NCBI GenBank assembly: GCA_030737875.1
Contig: CM060918.1
Location: forward strand, 772,142,552-772,206,551
From: Allium sativum
Lineage: Eukaryota > Streptophyta > Magnoliopsida > Asparagales > Amaryllidaceae
Direction: 5' to 3'
Length of the DNA: 64,000 nucleotides
The translations under genes and the position numbers were made by a program. Positions 31,990 to 45,721 of this stretch are shown one piece after another. Below the pieces are notes generated by a model. The model had not been told where the DNA came from, made no database searches, and was given only the letters and a program-made list of their open reading frames with translations. Within the stretch, counting starts at the first letter, position 1, and every line of letters begins with the position of its first letter.

Positions 31990-32493
31990 AAGATCAAGAA
32001 AGTGACAAGCAAGGATTTCTTTTTCGGACTCTGGAACGAATTTAAGCTCAAATTAGTCTTTACACTATTTCTACCAATTCAAACCAATCAAGAGCAAACT
32101 CTTGGAGCATACTCGATGCCACAAGAATGTGACTATGCTCAGAAATTTCCATGTGAGAGAAAATACGCTTACAAGTACGAAGCCAAACCTGGATCTCAAG
32201 AACAGTCTCGGTGCCTTTAAACGGCTTCCCTCCGAGATGGGAGAAATCACAACATATAAGCACAAAAGTTGATTTGTGCGGTGGAGTGGAACGAGTGAAG
32301 CAGGAGGTTGGGTATTCCTAATAAGTTCTAATATCTGCTCGGAGGACATATAAACTCCCTTTGGACAAAAATCACTAGCTGGTCTAGTATTCTCTGTGGG
32401 TTGTGGGTTATCAGATGGCTCAACCCTGTCTTTGGGACCAGTTCCACTAGTCGGTCTAGAACCTGAAGGTTGCTCTTTACCACGACTAGTCAT
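31990..32493 (-). pseudogene. gag: Decayed gag of the minus-strand A-related element
   Basis: The ATG is at 32493 (minus) and the N-terminal part is in one frame. The capsid part then continues in another frame (about 32235-32060), where LGGKPFKGTETVLEIQVWL and RIFSHMEISEHSHILVASS align with the start of element A's gag (LGGAQFSGNESIIQTQAWM and following). A frameshift and stops after ELVEIV break it, and nothing of protease or pol follows before the LTR. The element therefore lost most of its internal region. An acceptor-like TTATCTTTCAG sits just before the ATG, as in element A. Confidence 0.75.
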
Positions 32494-33180
32494 AACTGAA
32501 AGATAAGATAAGATTGGATCAACATAAGGTAAGATATATTCATATATTCATCAATATGGAACATTACAGAATTTTCAATAATTTAACATTCCTAAACGTG
32601 TTTCTACTCCCATATCTAGTCTTTAACGCTTATGCAGTTGTGTAACGCACTCTGGATGATGGTTGGCTGTGTTTGATTATTGTTGTGTACATGTGTGTAT
32701 GAAATCCATATAAATAAAATTATATGGTAATTGACTCTGTCTGATTCCAATTCGGAAAGAACGAATATATTAAAATAACGAATATTTTAAAATGGCGAAT
32801 AATGAATATTTTAAATAACTAATATTTTAAAATAATATTCAATAATGGATCAAAATATGATTTTGATGTCCAATTTGGAATGGACACAAAAATATTTAAA
32901 TATATAAAGCCGTGTTGATTAAATTAACGCCATTTTGACGTGAACGATATTTATGTCGATTTTATTCATTTTTATAATGAATATCAAAAAGGAAGTGATT
33001 TCAAAATCTAATGTTTTGAAAATATTATCATCTATATATTAATGATATGGAATATTCAATTTTGATTTAAAATTGAATATGAAGTTGAAATCGTTTTGAA
33101 AACAAATATAAAACGATTTATAAAATACGTTTTAAATGGAAATCGACGAAATATATATAATATATATTATATATATTTAA
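32494..33180. other. AT-rich transition region
   Basis: No gene. It should hold the gag leader and PBS of the minus-strand element. A weak TGGAATCAGA-like PBS relic can be read on the minus strand near 32740. ATATTTTAAAA-like short repeats occupy 32760-32850. Confidence 0.35.
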
Positions 33181-35000
33181 TGGCATGAATAGAACACGCC
33201 GTGCCGCGGCAGTTTGCGAATTTCGACCATTGACTTCGAATTGACATTAAGGGAGATCCGACTATCGGATTCTCCTAAAACCAGAACCGTTCGGTTCGTA
33301 TCGAAAAGAGCTTTCCAACGAATATAAGAGATTTGAAATCTAACGGTTAGATTTGGACTTATGTCCAAATCAAATTTAAAAAAGGTCGTTGTAAGTGCAG
33401 TTCGATGACCATTTATGGAAATTGACTGTACGGGCCTTGATAAAATTATTAAAACTATCAATAATTTGTGTAAAATCATAATAATTGATTCGGAAAGAAT
33501 TGGGATGAAAAATTCCATATTTGAAACGAAAAAAATATATTTTTATCAAAATGAACTAGTTATGAACTAGAATTATAAATCCAATATTTTTAAATAAATA
33601 AATTGGATTTGAAATGGTTTTAAAAATAACTAGAATTTTCAATTTATAAATTGGAATGGATTTGAATCAAAATTATCTTCGTAATATTTCGATACTGGAT
33701 TCCGTGATTATACGGATATTGTGGAGGAATTTGGAAGATATATAAATCGTTATTCCCAATACGATATTTGTTGATTTCAGAATTTGATATTGAATATAAG
33801 CCGGTATAATTTCTATTCAGAGCCTTGTATTTAATATTGAATTAGATTTTGGGTTTGTAGTGAACGGTGTCTTCACTAACACTGTTCTTAAACCTAGTTT
33901 AGAAAAGAATATATCTTTTAATTAAGATTTAGTGAAGTTTTCCAATTAATTAACATTTAATTGAAATTGAATAAAAGAATTGAATTTTGGGTTTGTCGTG
34001 AATGGTGTCTTAAATAACACTGTTCTTAAACCCCGTGTGAAAAGAATAAATCTTTTAATTAAGATTAATAGAGCTTCCAGTTAATTAACATTTAATTGGA
34101 ATTGAAATGGAATGTGAATTGGGTTTATTGTGTGTTGTGTTTTAACGACATTCGTTCTTTAAACCGATCTACAGTAAAATGTGATTTGGAATATATAAAT
34201 CTTTTATTAAGATTTAATGGGATTTTCCAAAGTAAAGTTCTCCAATTAATTAATATTTAATTGGAATGGAATGGAATTCAATTTGGTAATAATCAGAATG
34301 AACTTCTGTGGAGGAAGACTGTTAATATATATGGAATTTAAAAGGCTTTGTCGTTATTCCATTTATATTATTAGTCAGATACAGAAATTGATATCGATTA
34401 TATATTGATCTATTTTCCGTGAAGATTCCATAATTAATGGAATGTGATTTGGGTTTATCGTGAACTGTGTTTTAAATGACATTGGTTCTTTAACCCAGTT
34501 AAAGACAGGATTACATGTCTAACATTGTATTTCGAACTGTATGGTTGATCTCTGCTGAATATATATATCTTTTTGGTGGTGGAGAATTTATTCTCTTGCT
34601 TAACACCCTTCTCTGAGACGTACGAGCTTAGAGGTTATATATCGGCAGAAATCAATAGTATGGTGTAGATTGTCGATGCGACATGTTTGTGTTTCCAAAG
34701 TTAAAAAAATCGTAAATATTGATTTTTGGGAAGATTAAAACTAAGTGGAATTTTAATGAATCTTTAATTAGATTGAAATGTGAATTGATAATTTAAATTA
34801 TCAGATTTGGGAAATGATCGAGAGCGGAGTATCATCGGTTTTGCTCCAAGCGATAGTTAAATCTTTAATTAAATTTGAACGGGAAATGGTAATTAAATTT
34901 ACCGATAACACTGTGGTGTTAGATATGGAGTATTACCAGTTTTGCTCCATAGGATGAATAGGTTGGGATTGGGAAAATAAGTAAATGATTACTTCGGTAA
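33181..35000 (+). repeat. Plus-sense block of an A-related LTR
   Basis: 33190-33420 matches the 8735-8930 block of element A's LTR in the same sense. 34590-34640 matches the reverse complement of 13281-13330. So this block runs opposite to the LTR pieces on both sides. At 33851-34500 a ~135-bp unit opening GGGTTTGTAGTGAAC repeats at 33851, 33989, 34121 and 34451. Confidence 0.65.
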
Positions 35001-35299
35001 AGTGCGCTAATCCCGACTAGTTTGGAAAACCTTAGTATGGTTTGAATGGATATCCAAGGGAAGATTACAGAATAAATTTTTACAACAGCCTGTCAACCAA
35101 TCGATTGACATACAACTAAATATTACGATTAGTGTATATCCAATATCATCCCAATACCCGTGTAGGGTTTTCAAAAAACAAACACTGATTATTATTTGTG
35201 CAGTTGGGCAATGTGGAAAATATATCGACCTAATCAATATCAGTCAAATGCGTGTACATAAACAATTCGTCCGATTTGTAAATGAATATTTATTTTATT

Positions 35300-37553
35300 C
35301 ATATACTAGTTAAAAATTACATTTTAACAATAAAATATTTATTTCAACTCATGAATATTTTATACAGTTCATTTATACAATAAAAATGATATTTTCATTG
35401 TTCTAACATTTTAGAAAATTTCGGCAACATAACGGCGCGATACCAGAATCGGAATAAGGTCAGCCTTATCCCTCGCCTAATAATGGCTCGCGCCATATAC
35501 AAACCAAATTCTGTCAATTCAATTCATTTCCCAAACCAAATTCGAATAAATAAACCAATCAACCAAACAACCGAACAAACATGGTTTCAAACAAAGGTGT
35601 CTGGTGCTACTAAGCACCGTCTGCATCCTAGTATATATATTTAACTAGAAAATAAATTAGAGCGAGAACTTCTCACCTTTGGGATCTACTCCTCCAGTTT
35701 TATTTCTGAATTTCTGAACCGTTTGGATTTGCCCGAAATTCCAACACAATCCTTTCCACGCTGTTCATAGTAAAAATCACATTTTTATTATGATGATTAT
35801 ATATTTAAAAATCATTTTTTATATCGCTATATATATTAAAATCAAATTTTTATATTGTTAATATATAAACAAAAATCTCATTTTCATTTCAAATCTATAT
35901 TATAAAAATCAGATTTTATAACGCTACTTTCTGTATAAAAATTATATTTTTATATCGTTATATATATGATAAAGATCCTATTTTTATTTCAAATCTATAT
36001 ATATAAAAATCGTATTTTTATTTCGCTAATCATATAATAAAAATCATATTTTTATCGCTTTGCTATATATATAAAAATCAAATCTTTTCTAAATTAAAAA
36101 TCAAATCTTTTCTATGTAAAAATCTAACCTTTTCAGTGTAAAAAATCTAACCTTTTCAATGTAAAAAAAATCTAACCTTTTCAATGTAAAAAATCTAACC
36201 TTTTCAATGTAAAAATATAACCTTTTCAATGTAAAAATCTTATATTCATCAATGAATCAAAATCAAAATACTTATAGTTTTTTTTATTTTGCTATTCGTA
36301 TTGGAAGGAGGGAGGCGTGGTGTTGGTCGTAGTGTCCAAGGGGAGGGGATGGCTCGCCTGACCGACGGCGGCAGTTGTGACTGGTGGCGATGGCTGTCTT
36401 GGTGGATAGTGGTGCTTTGCTTGCGGTGGTGCGAGGTCTAGGGTCCCGTGGGTCTGCGTGGGATATTGTGGAGGAGGGGGAATAGAGATGGGGTTCGCCG
36501 GAGATGGAGGGGGGAACGCGGTCGCGCCGGCGGTGGCGCGTTGGGGGTCACAACGAGGAATCTGTCGTTCCTTTTTTCTTCTATTTTGATTTCAAAATGA
36601 ATGGGGGGGTTGACTGAAAATAGAGAGGGGGGATAATATATAAATATATATAATTTATTAAATTTAAATTCCAAAAAGGTGAATTTTCATTCGAACCCCG
36701 AATCGAACCGAACGACAGACGCCCTAGCTAATTACCCCCATTTCGAACACAATGGGATATGTCCTGCAAGCCAATTCGACTGTTTCATTCAGTTTTCATT
36801 TAAATTAAAATTTAAATCAATATGTATTCAATTTAAATGTACATTTTAATTTAATGGGGCCACATACTAACTCCAAAAAATCCAGAAAAATAATTCTAGC
36901 AATGTCTTGAAGATACGGTCCTAACAAAACTAATTTCATCGAATTTGGAGACCGTTTGAAAAACGGTCATTTTACAGTCGATTAAATTCAAACTGCATTG
37001 ACCAAACACGTTTAAATTCACCACGCTCTCATATTGATTCCAAAAATTATGAAAATTAGAATCCAGTAATAATTTGACATTCCGGATCCAACAAAAGTGG
37101 TCTTGTCGAAAATGGAGGTCGATTGCAAAATCGCTATTTTTAAGGGTTATATATTATATACATTCCATAGCGACTATTCTGAATTTTCAACTAGACATAA
37201 CTTTTTATTCCCGTTGTGAAATCTGGATTTTTCACATTCGTTGGAAAGATATTTTCAAAAAAATTCAAATATTTTTGGTTTTACCAAAATCCGGTTTATT
37301 TTTAATCCTGTACATTCATTTGAAATTTGAAATCAGATTTTCAAACTACTACGCCATTTCCAATTCCTTTTTTTAATTTAAAATAAATATTTATATTCTA
37401 ACTTCGGTTTAAATAAATTTATACGTTCTAATTCTATTCAAAATAAATTTCTAGTCGTTATTATTTAAAATAAATCATTTTAAATATTCAAAATTCATTA
37501 AAATTGTGAAAATAAAAAAAATTAAATTGGTTCTGATTTTCCGGGTTGTTACA
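35300..37553 (-). repeat. 5' part of an A-related LTR on the minus strand
   Basis: The LTR start TGTAACAACCCGG is at 37553 on the minus strand. The conserved 1.2-kb start runs down to about 36700, followed by a GC-rich leader block (36300-36560), a 22-bp tandem array (36100-36245) and the GCCGAAATTTT landmark at 35412. A GGTGAGAAG donor-like site on the minus strand lies at 35676. No polypurine relic precedes it, so this is probably the 5' LTR of the element whose 3' LTR is 12118-31764; target duplications could not be matched. Confidence 0.7.
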
Positions 37554-38539
37554 TAGCCCAAGGTAAAGGATAAGGACTTGATTGGTGATAACTTATGATA
37601 GGAATGATATACTTATACTGCACCTCGATGTACTATATTGTATATATTGTTCTGTGTTTTATCATGTTTTGTTTACAATTCTACTTTGATGCCAAACTAT
37701 GACTCCCAACCCTAGAACCCACCCCAATAAAGAGCATTACTGAGTAATATTGTCCATTAAGGCAGAGAATAGGGCTGGTTAGGAGCGACCAGTCGTAATC
37801 TTGTATTAAACAAGACCTAAGTACGTCGTTATGTGCACTATAAATTTTTTTCATCAGTGGTTCGACATATTACTACTACTTAATACAATGCTACGATGGC
37901 AACAGGATCAATTCAGAACAAGACAGATGCAACATGATATTCAACAGATTACAGAACTGAACACAATCACAAATACATATTTATACATACATCAGGTACG
38001 ATACAAATAATACACATAGTTGCATCCCACAAAAGAATATATACATCCACAAGTGTCTAGCACAAAAACCAAGTACAAAATTGAACATGCAAAAAGAGCT
38101 AAACAAAGAGAGTTATCCAGTAGTAAAGTTAAGCTGCAAAAGGGTTATCTTGTGAATATTAGAACATAAGTAGAATAATAATAATACACAAAGGTTATAT
38201 TCTCTTAAGAAATGCTATGACATGAATAACTCTACATCGCAAATCCTAGTGAATTACACAAGTGAACGACCTTATAGGATTTAGGAGTTGTGCACTCCAA
38301 GATGGATTAAACACGGAAGCAATACATTAAGGAGGTGCACAAATTTTCTCAAGTGATAAATAGTAAACTCGTTTGTGAATTTATTCACAAGAAGGGGACG
38401 CTACGTGAAATATCTTCAATCGGCATAATGGCTAAGAATCAACTTAACCGCGCAATTGGATCAAAAAACCCTACCTCAACAACTAAAGCACACAACTGGA
38501 TGCTAACCCCAAAGATACAAAAGTAACATTAATGTGGAG

Positions 38540-38790
38540 ATTAATTTCCCAAGGACTGTAATTTTGGATTTTCCTAGGATACACTTTGGATCTAACCAGA
38601 CAACACACGTTTGGATCTACCAAGAGTTATAATATTAGCATCTACCAATAAATCACAATGTTTGGATATACCCAGGATTTGTCGTATTATTTTTGATCTA
38701 CTTAAGATTACAACTATTGGATCTACTAGTACAACTGTTGGATCTACCCAACCTATAAAAAAATATTGGATCTACCCAGAATCACAACAT
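38540..38790. repeat. Degenerate ~30-bp GGATCTACC repeats
   Basis: TTGGATCTAC and variants recur about eight times at irregular 25-35-bp spacing. Confidence 0.65.
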
Positions 38791-39595
38791 AATTGACTGA
38801 AAGGTCTAGTACTGGAAATAACAACGAGATATGTCATAGACTTCCAAATAATAACTCGAAAAGTGAAATCAATACGTCCCATACCGCACGTCTCACTAAC
38901 TGATTTACTACAATTTAGTCTACTCCATACTAGAACTGAAATACTCCACAAAGGAAAACAACAAATTGTTTCGATTGACTAGTCATGAAATTAACCGATA
39001 TTATATACGATCGCATTCCATACCACGAGTTATACAATACTGTTTAATTTCAAGCACGTCTTCTCAAGATGTGCAATAGTGTGTGTGTATTTATGTTTTT
39101 ACAGAAAATAGTTTCAGAGAAAAACGGGTTATAAAACAGTTTTTTGAAAAATATATGAAATCACTATCTTTGAAATCAATCCCTCTATAGCGAAGATAAT
39201 ATAGATTATTCCTAAATAAAATATTTGAAGATATATAATTAGTTATTGGGAATTGAAAATCATTTTGATGATATTTAATTGAAACAACTATTAAAACGTG
39301 TACAAAGACGACAAGATTCAACGAGATTACACCATCGATTTCACCCAAAACGTCACCGATTCGATAATACAAAACATAGTTATATATGGATTTGCTTGCT
39401 AAAAATTATTGTCACTTACATGGCGATCACCAATACCAACAAGATGCAAAACAGTTTCAAGTTGTTTGGAAAAAAAACAAACGCAACAACTACATGAAGT
39501 AAAACACAGGACAACGGACAAAATCTGTAGTTCGAGCTAGTAAACGACAAAGTATTTAAATATACTCTAAAAAACGGTGTTGCATATAATTAAAG

Positions 39596-40605
39596 ATTTT
39601 TGGAATGACCAAGATAATCAAATTCTGATATATGGTTTAAAAGTTATAGCCATTTTACTAACAGTTTCAAACTCAGCCTATCGCTCTGTACTCGACAGGA
39701 CAGGGACCAACAATCACAATTTAGCTTAGAAATTTCAAAATTAGGAAAAATGAGTAGAACGAAAGCTTTAACTTAGTTTCTAAACTTTCTGGAATGACTA
39801 AGACAACAAAATTTCGTTCAGTAGTCCAAAGTTATGAAAATTTTAGTAACAATCTCAAACTCAGGCTGCCGCTATATATTCGACGGGACAACGAACAAAA
39901 TCACAATTTTAGCTTGGAAAACTTAAAAATTTGGAAAGTTGAATAAAATGAAAGTTGTAGCAAGGTTCTAAGCTTTCCGGAATGATTAAGAAATTCAAAT
40001 TCTGTCCAGTGGACCAAAAGTTATGACCATTTTATTAAAAATCTTAAACTCAACCTATCGTTATGAATTCGACAGGACAACGAACAAAATCACGATTTTA
40101 GCTTTGGAAACTTCAAAATTTGGAAAAATGAATAAAATGGTAGTAGCACAATTCCTAAGATTTCTGGAATGACTAATATAATAAAATTTCGTTCAGTGGT
40201 TCAAAAGTTATGACCGTTTGAGTAACAATCTCAAACTCGGCATGTCGCTATGCATTTGATAGTACAGCGAACCAAATCACGATTTTAGCTTAGAAAATTT
40301 CATAATTTGGAAACATGATTAAAACAAAATTGTAGCATAGTTTTTAAGCTTTTCGAAATGACTAAGATAATCAAATTTCGTTCAGTAATTTAAAAGCTAT
40401 GACCATTTTAGTAATAATCTCAAACTTAGTCTGTCGCAATGTATTCGACAGGACAAAGAACAAAATCACGATTTTTGCTTAGAAAACTTCAAAACTGGGA
40501 AAGATGAATAAAATGAAAGTTGTAGCAAAGTTTCTAAGCTTTTCGAAATGAATAAAATATTCAATTTCCGTTTAGTGGCTCAAAAATTATAACTATTTTA
40601 GTATA
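39596..40605. repeat. 188-bp tandem repeat array, about 5.4 copies
   Basis: The landmark AGCTT-GAAA recurs at 39723, 39911, 40100, 40287 and 40476, giving periods of 187-189 bp. Each unit includes AAAGTTATGACCATTTTAGT and TTCGACAGGACAACGAACAA-like stretches. The unit length is satellite-like, but the array is embedded in a retroelement. Confidence 0.85.
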
Positions 40606-41706
40606 GCAACAGGAAAGAAAACCAACAAGAATAGAACCGACGTCAACCCAATTTCTTTACAACTACTCAATAAACTTAGAGAATATGACCAACAACGATT
40701 TCAACTAAGAAGTGTGAGGTTCACTCACATGAATAAGAATCAACAGTAAGAAATAGGAAGCAAATTTGGAGCTTGAAGCTTCAATTGGCCTTCTCAAAAC
40801 CTGCTAAGAAGTTTATTGTAACATGCAGGTCTAAAACATCAGTTATAGTAAATAATTTTTCAACTAGAGATCATAGAAGGATTTTGATTTGATAGTAGAC
40901 TGATTACCTACAGGAGCTCCCTTTTTTATAACTTAATTTCAATATTTGGATCCTTGGAAGGCTAAGATTTTGATTCAGAATGGATTTTTAGGATTTTTCT
41001 TCTTTCTGGTTTTTGAGAAAATCTGGTAAGGACGAAGAATACGTACTGTATTCTTACTTCCTCCAGAAACCTCTTATGTTAATTAAAGCTTAAACGCCCA
41101 TTAATCCTAATCAAATCTACTAATTATATATTAAGCCTTAATAGTTCACATTATGGCTAATTACCTTAATCATGGCCTATTTAAACAACTATTTGCACAA
41201 ATTCTCATTACTAATTACGATTTAAGGCTACACAATTAATAAGATCACAAAACCATTTATAAAGAATATTTTTTACATCATTTATTAAAAATTGTAATAT
41301 AATTCTACAAATCTTTCATATATTTGCCGATTTCACAATAGTTTCAATTGTTTGCAAATTACATTTCTTTTGAAATATACTTAAAAAATTAAGTGTAACA
41401 ATAAATCTAACAATTCAACTTTTTACCATAGAAAAATAATTCTATAATCTTATAAAATTATTCTCTATATAAGTATAAACACATTTTGCAACAAAATTAG
41501 CATTTTGCAGTTTCACCTCAACAAGGTATTCTAGAAGACACCATTTTGTCTAATATAGTTATTACTAATTTTTTGACAATCCATTGCGCTAAGCAATGCA
41601 AAAATCATAAATGCTTATTCTTATCTCAAAATCACTTGTCAAAATATTTTAAATATTTTTTCCTATTGTTGTTCTAAAATAAAAATCCAGTTTAACTCAA
41701 AACTCA

Positions 41707-41739
<33 letters not shown>

Positions 41740-41925
41740 ATTTCACCAAATTCCCAAAGCCATCAATTATTCTTCTTTCCTAAATTCTCAGCAATTCCCA
41801 ACTTATATTAAATGAAACTCCATTCGGATTTTTAAAGATATTTATTCTTAATTAACAAATTAAAATTTTCATTATAATTCATTAATTACTACAACAGGTA
41901 ATTGTCTAAGACCGGGGTTGTTACA

Positions 41926-43794
41926 GATTAAGGTGGAGTTACTAGTTTTAGAAGGAATTGTTGGAGTTAGGTGGAGTAACTGAAGAATCAAGGTATTAGA
42001 TAAGTATACTTTATAATCAAAAGTTGCATCATCAATAAGGAGGAGATTATTAGGAACAATGATGATGGTAATGATGGTTTTGATGACAACAACCTTGTTT
42101 TAACTATTATTATCATAAAATATATACTAACACTATTGTATAGAAATATATGTATATATATATATATATATGCGCATCTTATGCAGGTGTTGATTTTGAA
42201 GAATGCACATTTTAAAGATTCAAGAGCATAAATTATAAAGAAGAAGAGTTCTAGAATGAAGACTCGTGAGTAACAAGAGTTCAAGAAATCAAGATAAGTA
42301 ACAGTGTCTAAATTTTTTGTTAAAACTCCACAATAGCACTAAAATATTTTTTCCAATTCTCTCACCCTTTTTGCCTCATAATATTTTGAAATTCTCTTAA
42401 CTTTTTAATGATTTCAAAATTACTTCCTGTTTAAAAAAAAAACTTTTGGCCTTTAAATTATTCAAAATATTTCTTAAATTTTAATCTAACCCCTTTCTTT
42501 AAGTATTTTAGATTTTCTGGTTTGTATTTTAGTTTTGTATATATATCTACTTATTTAGGTTTACTTCAGTTTTAATATTCTTATTTCGTTATATTCATAT
42601 ATAGTATAATATCTTAAGTTTTAAATTTCTCATATTTATATTTATAGCTTTATATTAAAATTTGATATCACTTTTATAGATTTAAATATATGTTTTTGCT
42701 TTATTATACTACTTTGATATATAAGAAAATAGTTTGTTAAACTGTAGAATTATCTTGATTTTTTTAAACATCATTTACATTGTTTTCAAAATTTCATATT
42801 TCGAAAATATATAAGGCATGTTGACATGTTCTACCCCCCATGTCGACATCATAACCGCTATTTTCAAAAAATTCAAATTTCATAAGAAGCATCTAGTTGT
42901 TTAAAACTTTACCTGAAGAGAATTGACTGTTAATTCCCTATAAATATCCATCCAAATTTGTATTTCTTAACTTCTTTTCATTGTCTTCTTCTCGCTTTTC
43001 TCCTCTTCAGTTATACTCTTTATTTTCAAGTTTCCACAGTCAAACTCCGCCGAAATTCAAAGAGAATCAAACCAGAACATCACTAGTTTAATTCTCTACC
43101 ACTCTTTCTCAAAAATCCAAGTGCTATTCAGTTTTGTAGCAGCATTTGTAATCAGAGATCATAAGATCGAACTTCTATCGAGTCTTTCTTCCAAACTAAT
43201 ACAGAAAAGGTGAGGTTGTAGCCCGTTCAAATCAACTGGATCTGATTTTATCCCGTAAATCAATTAGGTGATCTTGTAGCCCATTTAAATCAAGAGAGCG
43301 CCCTATGCTCGAAAGTAGTTGGGAGTGGACCTCGTAGACCTTGAAATAGAGGATTGTAAGATTTGAAGTTTATTTGAAATGAAATCTACACAACGTAGAG
43401 TTGTGTATGACTGGATATATGGTAACTCTGAACCAGTATAAAATCCCGTTGTTTTCTTTCCTTGACTGCTTTTACTTATTATTAGCATTTGTGTCTGATA
43501 ATTTGTTTGATTCATATCTGTAATTTTCATTTGTTATGTTAAATTCAAAAAGATAATAAATTCAATTAAACAATATTCACTCCCTACTAGTGTTAAGTTA
43601 GCCTCAAGATGCATAATCCGCATTTTCCAACATCTTATACACTATTGCATGATTCACATGATTCGGCCCATGATGTTTCAGGCCTTGCTTTTGATGTTGT
43701 GCATGTTATGGTTCCTTTTACTCTTTATGTCCGGCCCGTTGGTCTTGCACAGCCTTTCATTGTATCTCATCCTGGGTCTGCACTTGTTTGTAGG
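41926..43794 (+). other. AT-rich region with a promoter-like segment, origin unknown
   Basis: A CCCTATAAATATCC TATA-like box at about 42937 is followed by a CTTCTTCTCG-rich leader and AAAAGGTGAGG (donor-like) near 43206, which resembles another LTR promoter. TTGTAGCCCRTTYAAATCAA recurs about 60 bp apart (43215 and 43274). The short frame at 43609-43797 shows no known domain. Confidence 0.35.
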
Positions 43795-44961
43795 TGATTG
43801 ACATAGAAATGTGTTTATTTTATGCTCCTATATCTTATCTTTTGTAAATAAATAAATATTACTTTGGGTATTTTGTCATGTGTTTTCACAGGTTTAATAA
43901 ATGTCTTCTTCATTCAATTAAAGACCAATTGCTAAGAAAAAAAAGCTACTTTCCCATATCACCAAGTTTTCAATCACAAAGGAAGTTGTAGCACACTGGT
44001 AAAGGCTTGGAAATTTGGACAGAGTGACCTAAGTTCAATCCCCGTCAAGCCAACTTTTTGCTGAAGAAAGGAACATTCACACCGCCTCCTTTGCTCTGAA
44101 GAATATATGAATTAGTGTTATATTATAAATATATATTCCTATGTATGTATATAATATATGCACTAATAAAGATTTGAAGAGTTGGGCATATTCCTCTCAA
44201 AGAAATCAAACGGAAACCTTTCATGTTAAATTGCCATTGAGAAGAAGATTTGATAGGATCATTACCAAAAGGAAGCCCAATCAACTGCCACATGTCAAAG
44301 AGGGAGATCTCCAAAGAATATCTCATCCAATCATATCTTTTTGCTTTGTAAAAAAAATATTTTATAAAATTTTCTTAGGCCCAATAACCACCTAGAAAGG
44401 AGGCTACATCCCCTATACATACCGATGTAATCCCATCATAAACTTTTATTGATGAATTGAGAGTTTTCTTTTCTTTTCTATACCCTGATTGGATCTAGAA
44501 AACTTGTGTTGTCTATTCAATTAGATTTGGTTGAGCACGGTTTTCTATTGCATTTATTTTCTCATTTGTGATTGACTGTCTGATTAGGTTCAACGGTAAT
44601 CCTAACTTTATTTCTGTTTGTTATTTATATTCTACACTTTTATTTCCTGCATTTATTTCTTTTCTGCAATTTATTTTTCAAGCAACTTGTGTCGACTATA
44701 CATTAGATTTGGTAGAGCACAAGTTGTCTTTGCAATTTTAATTTTCATTAGTGATTGACCATCTAATTAGATTCAATGGTAATCTTAATTTTATTGTTTT
44801 CAATCAAATCATTCAAAATTCATCTAACTCGCCCACGAAATATATAAATAATAAAATTAATTTTTCCTTCTTGTGTTCGACCTGCATACTATACACCTGT
44901 GCGCTTGCAGTAATTTATTTCAAAATTTGCGCTTTTCTAGTTCCTAGCAAAGCGTCAAACA
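43795..44961 (+). repeat. First LTR of the Tat/Athila-like element
   Basis: Starts TGATTGACATAG and ends near GCGTCAAACA. Holds a tRNA-like stretch (43986-44052) and CCTATACATACC near 44411 as a possible promoter. Two tandem sub-units near the end each carry AGTGATTGACCGTCTGATTAG-like sequence. Confidence 0.82.
43986..44052 (+). ncRNA. tRNA-like A/B-box sequence in the LTR
   Basis: TAGCACACTGGTAAAG resembles an A box and AAGTTCAATCCCC a B box, 29 bases apart. It is repeated in the second LTR at about 53050-53116. A decayed tRNA or SINE-type head; not a functional tRNA as far as I can fold it. Confidence 0.5.
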
Positions 44962-44967
44962 AGTTTT

Positions 44968-44985
44968 TGGCACCGTCGTTGGGGA
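44968..44985 (+). promoter_or_regulatory. Primer-binding site, tRNA-Asp type
   Basis: TGGCACCGTCGTTGGGGA is a slightly decayed form of the Tat/Athila PBS complementary to tRNA-Asp. The copy at 54022 starts TGGCGCCGTTG. Confidence 0.82.
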
Positions 44986-45721
44986 GTAATAATTAAATTT
45001 TATTATTTTTTAATTTTCGATCCATGTTAGTTTTTATTTTATTTTATTTTTTCTTTTGTTTTCTTGTATATATAGAGAGAAAAAATCTTTATTAGTTGAT
45101 TTGGTATTATTTGTTGATACCACAATCTCTAAACCAAGAAAAAAATACTTACCAAATATCCTTGAATTCATTCTTTTTTTTTCTCCATCTATTTCCTTCT
45201 TTTTCTTTCTTGTTTGCAAATTCTTACAAATAAAAAAAAGAAGCCAAAAATTATTGATTTCCTTTTTTCCTTTCATTCCACTTTTGTCTTCTCTGCTTTG
45301 AATCCTCCCTCTACCATAATACAATCCTTCTCAACAAAGTTTCACGCCACTGCAAATTCAACCCCTTTACCATCTTCATCAAACCATACTCCGAATAATC
45401 ACGATCGCAATCCCCTCCCATTCACGAAGCTCGTACTATTACTGAAATCACGAACCACATCTGCGCTGCCAAACGCTAGGCGTTAAAACTAGTACCAGCC
45501 CCTTCATCATCATCTTCACAATACCCAGTTCACTCCCCCTCATCAATTTCTGAATCGCAACCATACCCCATCCCCCAAACCCGTTCATAAATCCAACAAC
45601 AGTCATAAACTCAAAATCCTTTACAGCTCCATTGTCATACTGCTAATTCTGCCATAACCTGAACTCCTTGGCCATCGTAGCTTCACCGCAAACCTGAAGT
45701 CTCAACCAGATCCACCAAATC
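44986..45721 (+). other. Internal leader of the Tat/Athila-like element
   Basis: T-rich and then C/A-rich non-coding DNA. Short frames are low-complexity. It is split at 45722 by the smaller element and resumes at 49630. Confidence 0.6.

Larger units (their letters stand above)
37554..41925 (-). mobile_element. Reverse-sense LTR fragment of another family
   Basis: On the minus strand an LTR-like start TGTAACAACCCCGG lies at 41925. The far end cannot be placed. It has no coding frames. It contains a degenerate GGATCTACC repeat (38540-38790) and the 188-bp array at 39596-40605; the remainder is plain AT-rich DNA. Confidence 0.5.

Noticed and set aside
12118..37553. Treating the whole minus-strand structure as one clean insertion with target duplications
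   Set aside because: Bases next to 12118 (ATCTC) and 37553 (TAGCC) do not match, and part of the supposed 5' LTR is in the opposite sense, so only the separate parts are annotated.
38540..40605. CRISPR-like array
   Set aside because: Repeat units are long and degenerate, with no conserved short repeat alternating with unique spacers, and the DNA is plant retroelement sequence.
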